Made by a program: the position numbers and the translations under genes. A stretch of DNA of 64,000 nt from positions 124,001 through 188,000 of the forward strand of contig OZ251458.1 of assembly GCA_965242535.1 (NCBI GenBank), read 5' to 3'. Below are positions 58,403 through 64,000 of the stretch, piece by piece; within the stretch, counting starts at the first letter, position 1; each line of letters starts with the position of its first letter. The notes beneath the pieces were generated by a model, which saw only the letters and a list, made by a program, of their open reading frames with translations, was not told the DNA's origin and did not search any database. The stretch comes from VXRD01 sp965242535 (GTDB lineage: Bacteria > Latescibacterota > UBA2968).

Positions 58403-59347
58403 ATGTCGTATCCGGTTCTCGTGGATGTCGAACTGCCAGATGAAATTTTGGACATGACGCACAACCGCTGTGACCTCCACATCCTGGCGTGCGGCGGGGT
58501 TTCAGACGAACAACTCGCACGGGCACAGGGGTTGCTCACGTATGGACATCCGATCATCGATGGCGCGTTTATGGATCGCATGCCCCATTTGAAAGTCATC
58601 AGCAATTTTGGCGTTGGCGTGGATCACATCGACCTATCCGCCGCCAAACAGCGCGGCATTCCCGTGGGCAATACGCCCAATATGCTCGACGGCGCGACCG
58701 CGGACATGACCTTTGCCATGCTCATGGCGGCGGCTCGCAACATCGTCATCGGCGACCGCTTTGCCCGCAGCGCGGCATTTACCCACTACGACCCGCGCAT
58801 TTTGATCGGTCATGAGGTGCATGGCGCGACGTTGGGGATTATCGGCATGGGCAATATCGGGCGGCAGGTCGCGCGCCGAGCCTCGGGGTTTGACATGCCC
58901 ATCCTCTACCACAATCGCAAACCCGATCTCAGCGCCGAGGCCGAATTGGGCGCGACTTACGCTTCGCTCGACGATCTGCTCGCGCAATCGGATTTTGTCA
59001 CCTTGAACGTGCCCTTGACGGATGAAACGCGCAATATGATCGGCAGGGATCAACTCCAGCGCATGAAGAAAACCGCCATCTTGATCAATCTGGCGCGCGG
59101 CGGCGTTGTGGATCACGACGCGCTCGCCGAAGCCCTCGAGAACGACTGGATCGCAGCAGCCGCGCTCGACGTGACCGAACCGGAACCGCTCCCGCGCGAC
59201 CATCCCCTCTTGGCGATGGACAATGCGATCATCGCGCCCCACTTGGGCAGCGCCACGCGCCAGACGCGCCTTGCCATGGCGCGGCGAACCGTTGATAATC
59301 TCCTTGCAGGACTCGAGGGACGGCCATTGATTACGGCTGTGGGATGA
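58403..59347 (+). CDS. D-2-hydroxyacid dehydrogenase (GRHPR/glyoxylate reductase-like)
   Basis: 314 residues. NAD(P)-binding 'LGIIGMGNIGRQVARRASGF' (~148), catalytic Arg in 'NLARGGVVDHDALAEAL', Glu in 'LDVTEPEPLP' and His in 'IAPHLGSATRQTR'. The 'NFGVGVDHIDLSAAKQRGI' segment fits glyoxylate/hydroxypyruvate reductases. It is a different subfamily from the plant-like enzyme at 47142. Start ATG 58403 has AAGGA six bases upstream. Monocistronic, flanked by repeats on both sides. Confidence 0.88.
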   Translation: MSYPVLVDVELPDEILDMTHNRCDLHILACGGVSDEQLARAQGLLTYGHPIIDGAFMDRMPHLKVISNFGVGVDHIDLSAAKQRGIPVGNTPNMLDGATADMTFAMLMAAARNIVIGDRFARSAAFTHYDPRILIGHEVHGATLGIIGMGNIGRQVARRASGFDMPILYHNRKPDLSAEAELGATYASLDDLLAQSDFVTLNVPLTDETRNMIGRDQLQRMKKTAILINLARGGVVDHDALAEALENDWIAAAALDVTEPEPLPRDHPLLAMDNAIIAPHLGSATRQTRLAMARRTVDNLLAGLEGRPLITAVG

Positions 59348-59452
59348 AAGGCGGATCGGGATAAACTCCAGCAGTGATGAGCCCCCGCGCTGAAGCAACG
59401 GGCTTCACGTTCCCCGTTCAGCGCAGGTTGTGCCATCACCTCTTGTATCTTC

Positions 59453-59479
59453 GGACAGGCACGGGGGCCTGTCCCTACG
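59453..59479 (-). repeat. Dispersed 27-bp palindromic repeat, intact reversed copy
   Basis: GGACAGGC / ACGGGG / GCCTGTCC then CTACG, the exact complement of the 52735 copy including flanking bases, followed by a short CTCCCGT/CTTGCCT heptamer stretch (59488-59510). Confidence 0.8.
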
Positions 59480-59559
59480 CTTGCGATTGTTTCTCCCGTC
59501 TTGCCTCTTGTATCTTTCGAGCGCGGTTTAATTAGGTGTTGCATCATCCTCTCAAGACC

Positions 59560-59768
59560 AGCCATCATCATGCTCAGCTCGGGGCAGGCCGCTCGCCTCT
59601 GAAGGCACAGACCTTGTAGGGAGATAGGCCCCCCGACCACCGCGTCCATACCGAAGAGTATCTAAGTCCATTGAGGCTGCATAGACAAGGTCGGTAGGCG
59701 CGGTGTGAAAGGTCGGGGCTTGAGCCGAGCGCACACACCTTACAGACCCCTCATCACAGGAGGCCCCG
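59560..59768 (+). ncRNA. Candidate bridge-RNA region upstream of the IS110 transposase
   Basis: About 200 non-coding, GC-rich bases with multiple inverted stretches ('AGGCCCCCCGACCACCGCG' against 'GCGCGGTGTGAAAGGTCGGGG') lie between the repeat module and the transposase start. In IS110-group elements the 5' non-coding end is transcribed into a bridge RNA that pairs with target and donor DNA. No fold was computed; the call rests on position and visible complementarity. Confidence 0.35.
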
Positions 59769-60776
59769 ATGTCGAAATCCCAACCCGCTTTTGCCGGCAT
59801 TGATGTCAGTGCCCGCACCCTCAACGTTGCCTTGGCTAGACCGGGGCAAGCCCTCAAGCAGACGACCTTTGACAACACGCCGCAGGCGCACAAGTGCTTG
59901 CTGAAGGGGTTGACCAAGCGCGGATGGAAGGTCTGTGTCTGCCTCGAAGCGACGGGGCTTTATAGCCTTCAGGTGGCTTTGGCTTTGCATCATCATCGCC
60001 GCACGCACGTCATGGTCGTCAATCCCAAGGCGATGAGCAATTACGCGCATGCGCGCATGCAACGCGCCAAGACGGATAAACTCAATGCGGTGATGATCCT
60101 TGATTATGCCCAGCGCATGCCCTTTGTGGCTTGGCAACCGCCGAGCGAGCGCGTCTTGCAACGGCAAGCGGTGATGAGACGGGTGAACCAACTCACCCAA
60201 GCGATCATCCGCGAGCACAGCCGCGCCCATGCCCAAGGCTACCCCATCAACAGCACCGGCCTCATCGCCCGCGATATGGCGGTTCATATTCGCCACCTGA
60301 AACGCCGCATCCAGCACTTGGAAGCCCAAGCCCTCAAGTTGATTGAGCAGGACAAGGCCCTCCGGCGTGCCTATCAACGCCTCTGTTCCGTCCCCGGCAT
60401 CGCCCAAAAAAGCGCCTTGCGAATCTTGGCCGAGGTGGCACTCCTGCCCCAAGATATGACACCGGCCCAATGGGTCGCACACGCAGGACTGGACCCCAAA
60501 CCGAGACAATCCGGAACCGCCAATCCCGCCCGACGCATCTCGAAAACGGGTAATAAGTACCTCCGACACGCCTTGTATATGCCGGCGCTGGTCGCCAGCA
60601 GACACCAAGCCCGGGTCAAAGCCTTCTATGATAAACTCACGGAGCGAGGGAAGAAACCTTTGCAGGCCATCGTTGCGGTGATGCGAAAGTTGTTGCATTC
60701 AATTTGGGGGATGTTCCGACACGACCAAGATTTTGAGGGCGAAAAATTCTATCGAACTACCCCGCAAACCCCTTGA
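59769..60776 (+). CDS. IS110-family transposase with Asp-to-Asn change
   Basis: 335 residues. The RuvC-like N-terminal domain has 'FAGIDVSARTLNVAL' (first Asp) and 'CLEATGLYS' (Glu). The third and fourth acidic residues normally read T-D-x-x-D-A, but here 'KTDKLNAVMIL', so the fourth is Asn. The C-terminal Tnp domain with 'CSVPGIAQKSALRILAE' and the Ser motif 'PRQSGTANPARRISKTGN' is complete. AGGAGG is upstream of the ATG. With the acidic residue lost, catalysis is doubtful although the frame is intact. The element lies between two halves of a heptamer/palindrome repeat module. Confidence 0.9.
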   Translation: MSKSQPAFAGIDVSARTLNVALARPGQALKQTTFDNTPQAHKCLLKGLTKRGWKVCVCLEATGLYSLQVALALHHHRRTHVMVVNPKAMSNYAHARMQRAKTDKLNAVMILDYAQRMPFVAWQPPSERVLQRQAVMRRVNQLTQAIIREHSRAHAQGYPINSTGLIARDMAVHIRHLKRRIQHLEAQALKLIEQDKALRRAYQRLCSVPGIAQKSALRILAEVALLPQDMTPAQWVAHAGLDPKPRQSGTANPARRISKTGNKYLRHALYMPALVASRHQARVKAFYDKLTERGKKPLQAIVAVMRKLLHSIWGMFRHDQDFEGEKFYRTTPQTP

Positions 60777-60806
60777 ACTTTAAGAGAGTATCTCCCGTCT
60801 TCCCTC

Positions 60807-61469
60807 TCACGTCTTGCCTCTTGCCTCTTGCCTCTTGCCTCTCCCGTCTCCCGTCTCCCGTCTCCCGTCTCCCGTCTCCCGTCTCCCGTCTCCCGTCTCC
60901 CGTCTCCCGTCTTCCAGCTCTCCAAATATCGCTTCCCAGCGTTCGGGATGGCTCTCGTGCGTATTGAGGGGTTGAAAGCCCGCGGCGAGGTAGGTCTTGA
61001 TCGCGGGCAAACGCCAATCATCGGTTTTGAGATGGGCCTTTTGATAGCCCAGTGACTTTAAGCGATGGAGGACCAGGGCGTTGAGCAAATGACCGAGCCC
61101 TCGCCCGCGGTGATCGGGCAACACGGCGACCATGTGAACCTCGCCGATATCTGGCGATTGACCGTCCGCGCGCCACGCACACGCGCTGGCGATGGGGTCG
61201 TCCTCGTAGGTGATGAAAAAGAGGTTCTCGGCTCGAAACCGGGAATCCCAAATCAAATTCTCTCGGCATTTCTGCAAGGTCCAGTTGCTGCCCACATTCC
61301 CTTCCATGATGCGACACCACGCGGCTTCGTCACCCGGACAATAGGTGCGAATCGCGTACGCGGCCGCAGTCTCGATCTCGGGCAGGTCGCAGAGGTGATC
61401 GCGGAGCATTTCGAGTTGCGGCAGGCGTTCGACGGGCGGCTCGAACAACTTTTTTAGCCAGTGGAACAT
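60807..61469 (-). CDS. GNAT-family N-acetyltransferase with minisatellite-encoded tail
   Basis: 220 residues. N-terminal helix 'MFHWLKKLFEPPVERL', then a GNAT domain (~45-190) with acetyl-CoA loop 'VHMVAVLPDHRGRGLGHLLN' (Q/R-x-x-G-x-G/A as R-G-R-G-L-G) and 'KAHLKTDDWRLPAIKTYLAAGF'. After 'IFGELED' the frame enters the 7-bp minisatellite and encodes three 'GRRETGD' units (three heptamers each) and a basic end. The tail will change frame whenever copy number changes by one or two. Start ATG 61469 has AGGAGG overlapping the polA stop. Confidence 0.8.
   Translation of the reverse strand: MFHWLKKLFEPPVERLPQLEMLRDHLCDLPEIETAAAYAIRTYCPGDEAAWCRIMEGNVGSNWTLQKCRENLIWDSRFRAENLFFITYEDDPIASACAWRADGQSPDIGEVHMVAVLPDHRGRGLGHLLNALVLHRLKSLGYQKAHLKTDDWRLPAIKTYLAAGFQPLNTHESHPERWEAIFGELEDGRRETGDGRRETGDGRRETGDGRGKRQEARGKT
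60813..60910. repeat. Two adjacent 7-bp minisatellites (CTTGCCT and CTCCCGT)
   Basis: Four CTTGCCT units (60813-60840) followed by ten perfect CTCCCGT units (60841-60910), the complement of the array at 52661. They form the 3' end of the GNAT gene on the minus strand. Confidence 0.92.
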
Positions 61470-61480
61470 CCATCCCCTCC

Positions 61481-64000
61481 TCAATGCGCTTCGAGCCAGT
61501 TGCTCCCCGTGCCCATTTCCACCACGATCGGCACGGACAGCGGCAGGGCGGTTTTCATCGCCTCTTCGATGAGGGGCATCGCCACATCGGCTTCGTCTTT
61601 GTGCAGGTCAAAAACGAGTTCGTCGTGAACTTGCAGCAACATGCGCGTCTTCAACGCCCGTTCGCACAGCGCGTCTTGAACCCGGCGCATCGCTATTTTG
61701 ATCATATCTGCGGCCGTGCCCTGAATCCGCGAATTGATCGCATTGCGCTCGGCGCGCTTGCGCGTGGTGGCGTTGCGCGAGTGGATGTCGCGCAAATATC
61801 GCCTGCGCCCGGTCATCGTTTCCACATACCCGTGGTCGCGCGCAAAAGCGATGGTTTCGTCCATGTACTTTTTCGCGCCGGGAAATCGGTCGAAATACTG
61901 ATCGATCAACCGCCCGGCTTCGGAGCGCGGAATGTCCAATCGCTGCGCCAAGCCAAACGCCGAAATCCCGTAAATAATGCCGAAATTCACGGTCTTGGCC
62001 TGACGGCGCATCTCGTCGGTTACATCGCCTTCGTCCAACCCGTAAATTTTCATCGCGGTCGCCGCGTGAATGTCCAACCCATCCCGAAACGCCCTGCCCA
62101 TCTCGACATCGCCGCTGAGTTCTGCGGCCAAGCGCAATTCGATCTGCGAATAGTCCGCGGACAACAGCGCGTAGTGCTCGTCGCGCGGCACAAAGGCTTT
62201 GCGAATCTCGCGGCCCTTTTCCGTGCGAATGGGGATGTTTTGCAAATTCGGCCCGTGCGATTGCAGGCGCCCGGTCGCGGTCACGGCTTGTTCGTAATGC
62301 GTGTGAACGCGCCCGGTTTTGGCAAAGACCGTGCCCGGCAACATGTCCAAATACGTGGATTTCAGCTTCGAGTACGTGCGATACATCAAGATCTGCTCGA
62401 CGATTTCGTGCTTGTGCGCCAGCCGCTGCAAGATGGATTCCCCGGTCTGGTACTGCTTGGTCTTGGTGGTGCGCTGGGCGTTGGGGTCGAGTTTCAATTT
62501 GTCGAACAAGACCTCGCCTAATTGCTTGGGGGAGTTGAGATTGAACTCCTCGCCCGCCAACTCGTAGATGCGCTCGTGAATGGCCGCGAGTTCGTCTTGC
62601 AGATCCTCCGACAGCGCCTCGATGACCGGCACGTCCATGCGAATGCCCTCGTACTCCATCTGCGCCAACACGGATGCGAGCGGGCATTCGATGTCTTCAA
62701 ACACGCGCGTCTGTCCCTTTTCTTTGATTTTCGGACGCAGGACCTCGACCAACTGCAAGGTGATGTCCGCATCCTCGGCCGCGTATTCCGCCACTTTGTC
62801 CAGCGGAACCTCGCGCAGGGTCTTTTGTTTTTTCCCCTTTTTCTTTTCTCCGATCAAAGACTCGATGGCGATGGGTTCATAGCCCAATAAGGTCCGCGCC
62901 AAAATATCCATGTTGCGCCGCGCTTCCGGGGCGATGACGTACGCGGCCAACATGGTGTCGAACATCGGCCCGCGCACGTCGATGCCCTGCCACAGCAACA
63001 CGGCCATGTCGAATTTGAGATTGTGTCCGATCTTTTTGGAATCGGGATTTTCCAACAGGGGCCGAAATTCTTCCAACGCGGCTTTGCGTTCATCCGCATC
63101 TTCCGGCATGGGCACGTAATAACCCGCGTGCGGCTGAAACGCAAACGCCAAGCCGAGCAAGTCGCACGTTCTCGGATTCAGACCGGTGGTTTCCACGTCA
63201 AAGCAGAATGCCTCTTGCCGCGCCAATTCTTCGATCAACGCCGTGCGCTTTTCCCGCGTGTCGATCAAGTGATACTCGTGTTCGACATCCGCCAGGGTCT
63301 TGTACTGCGATTCGCCCGGCGGCTCATCTGCCGCGTCGCCGAACAGGGATGTCTGTTGCTGATCCGCGTCAAAATCACTGCCAAACAGCCGCTTGCCCAA
63401 GGTGTGAAACTCCAATTCGGCAAACAGGGGCTTCAATTTTGCGTCGTCTCGCGGCTTCACCGATAGATCGTCCAACCCGCCATCCAACGGCACGTCGCGG
63501 TGGATGGCGACCAATTCTTTCGACAGCAAGGCCTGGTCTCGATACGTCTCCACATTCTCTTTTTGCTTGCCCTTCAATTCATCCACATGAGCGAGCAACC
63601 CCTCCACGCTGCCGTATTGCGCGATCAATTTTTGCGCGGTCTTTGGCCCAATGCCCGGCACGCCCGGCACATTGTCGCTCGAATCGCCCATCAGCCCGAG
63701 CATATCGACCACTTGATCCACGCGCTCGATTTCCCATTGCGCCAACACTTCTGCCACGCCCAAAATCTCCGCGCCCTGCCCCGTGCGCCCGGGCTTGCTG
63801 ATCCGCGTTTTTTTCGATACGAGTTGGGCAAAGTCCTTGTCCGGCGTGACCATGTACGTGGTGAACCCGGCCCGTTCGGCCCGCTTGGCCAGCGTGCCGA
63901 TCACGTCGTCGGCCTCGTACCCCGGTTTGCGAATCACCGGCACGTTGAACCCGTCGCACATCTGATCGATATAGGGTAGTGCGGCGCTCAAATCCTCGGG
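61481..64000 (-). CDS. polA: DNA polymerase I, N-terminus outside window
   Basis: About 839 residues are visible; the frame is open to the window end, where it reads P-E-D-L-S-A-A-L, so the first ~100 residues of the 5'-3' exonuclease are missing. The 5' nuclease part has 'YEADDVIGTLA' and 'GLMGDSSDNVPGVPGIGPKT'. The 3'-5' exonuclease keeps its acidic residues: 'FDVETTGLNP', 'HNLKFDMA' and 'YAAEDADITLQL'. The polymerase motifs are 'LSADYSQIELRLAA' (A), 'RRQAKTVNFGIIYGISAFGL' (B) and 'LQVHDELVF' (C). All three activities look intact. GNAT overlaps its downstream end. Confidence 0.95.
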   Translation of the reverse strand, partial: PEDLSAALPYIDQMCDGFNVPVIRKPGYEADDVIGTLAKRAERAGFTTYMVTPDKDFAQLVSKKTRISKPGRTGQGAEILGVAEVLAQWEIERVDQVVDMLGLMGDSSDNVPGVPGIGPKTAQKLIAQYGSVEGLLAHVDELKGKQKENVETYRDQALLSKELVAIHRDVPLDGGLDDLSVKPRDDAKLKPLFAELEFHTLGKRLFGSDFDADQQQTSLFGDAADEPPGESQYKTLADVEHEYHLIDTREKRTALIEELARQEAFCFDVETTGLNPRTCDLLGLAFAFQPHAGYYVPMPEDADERKAALEEFRPLLENPDSKKIGHNLKFDMAVLLWQGIDVRGPMFDTMLAAYVIAPEARRNMDILARTLLGYEPIAIESLIGEKKKGKKQKTLREVPLDKVAEYAAEDADITLQLVEVLRPKIKEKGQTRVFEDIECPLASVLAQMEYEGIRMDVPVIEALSEDLQDELAAIHERIYELAGEEFNLNSPKQLGEVLFDKLKLDPNAQRTTKTKQYQTGESILQRLAHKHEIVEQILMYRTYSKLKSTYLDMLPGTVFAKTGRVHTHYEQAVTATGRLQSHGPNLQNIPIRTEKGREIRKAFVPRDEHYALLSADYSQIELRLAAELSGDVEMGRAFRDGLDIHAATAMKIYGLDEGDVTDEMRRQAKTVNFGIIYGISAFGLAQRLDIPRSEAGRLIDQYFDRFPGAKKYMDETIAFARDHGYVETMTGRRRYLRDIHSRNATTRKRAERNAINSRIQGTAADMIKIAMRRVQDALCERALKTRMLLQVHDELVFDLHKDEADVAMPLIEEAMKTALPLSVPIVVEMGTGSNWLEAH

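Noticed and set aside
60813..60910. Heptamer arrays as CRISPR or replication origin
   Set aside because: Seven-base contiguous units without spacers and without DnaA boxes; a minisatellite is the simpler explanation.
61484..62521. 345-codon plus-strand frame opposite polA
   Set aside because: Shadow of polA; no family motifs, no start signals.

Overview
The window is a 64 kb piece of a bacterial chromosome of moderately high GC, with compact operons, mostly Shine-Dalgarno-led starts and recognisable promoters (TTGA-type -35, 17 bp, TATATT-type -10). Several features point to an uncultured FCB-group bacterium, most plausibly of the Latescibacterota/Poribacteria/Gemmatimonadota sphere. They are a GWxTD-domain protein, large secreted WD40 and polysaccharide-lyase proteins ending in a paired EF-hand (dockerin-like) cassette, a phytanoyl-CoA-type dioxygenase next to a TIM-barrel sugar epimerase and a Gfo/Idh/MocA oxidoreductase, and a fused indolepyruvate oxidoreductase. 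This assignment is inferred from gene content, not from a marker-gene tree.

Layout. 0-1.6 kb: end of an AAA ATPase followed in the same frame by a TOPRIM (DUF3226-like) protein, an OLD/PARIS-like pair. 1.7-9.5 kb: rhodanese, RsmC-like methyltransferase, a three-subunit molybdenum hydroxylase operon, an outer-membrane protein, a 32-residue Arg-rich peptide, a six-repeat lectin-like protein and a CGWS glutaredoxin. 9.5-15 kb: family-5 uracil-DNA glycosylase, hpt, mutL, a frameshifted IS and birA. 15-24.3 kb: a PL8 chondroitinase-type lyase coupled to an SGNH esterase, then pentulose kinase, oxidoreductase, dioxygenase and TIM-barrel epimerase, which looks like a carbohydrate-use region. 24.3-31 kb: deoxynucleoside kinase, panB-panC, sodA, peroxiredoxin, IscA-like protein, rny and a cysteine-poor IscU-like protein. 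31-36 kb: a 1584-residue metzincin/WD40/Big-1/EF-hand secreted protein and a decayed toxin-antitoxin locus. 36-42 kb: queG-miaB-lipA-GWxTD operon, then a Phd/PIN locus split by a MITE. 42-50 kb: fused indolepyruvate oxidoreductase, HicB-like protein, TerB/J-domain protein, plant-type hydroxypyruvate reductase, a membrane protein, a sigma-54 activator and tRNA-Thr. 50-58 kb (mostly minus strand): decayed receiver domain, ddl, DedA, repeat cluster, outer-membrane protein, DUF971, TPR protein, tail-anchored coiled coil, EF-hand protein and a XRE/RelE-like pair. 58-64 kb: 2-hydroxyacid dehydrogenase, IS110 transposase, GNAT acetyltransferase and polA (cut by the window end).

The most unusual content is in the repeats and in the first gene pair. 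Three copies of a ~405 bp MITE-like element (15-bp terminal inverted repeats) lie just upstream of plus-strand genes. One sits exactly in the TAATG stop/start overlap of a toxin-antitoxin operon and appears to supply a new ribosome-binding site. A second, 154 bp inverted-repeat element, a dispersed 27 bp palindrome and 7 bp minisatellites are also present; the minisatellites run into two reading frames. Three secreted proteins share a paired EF-hand C-terminus.
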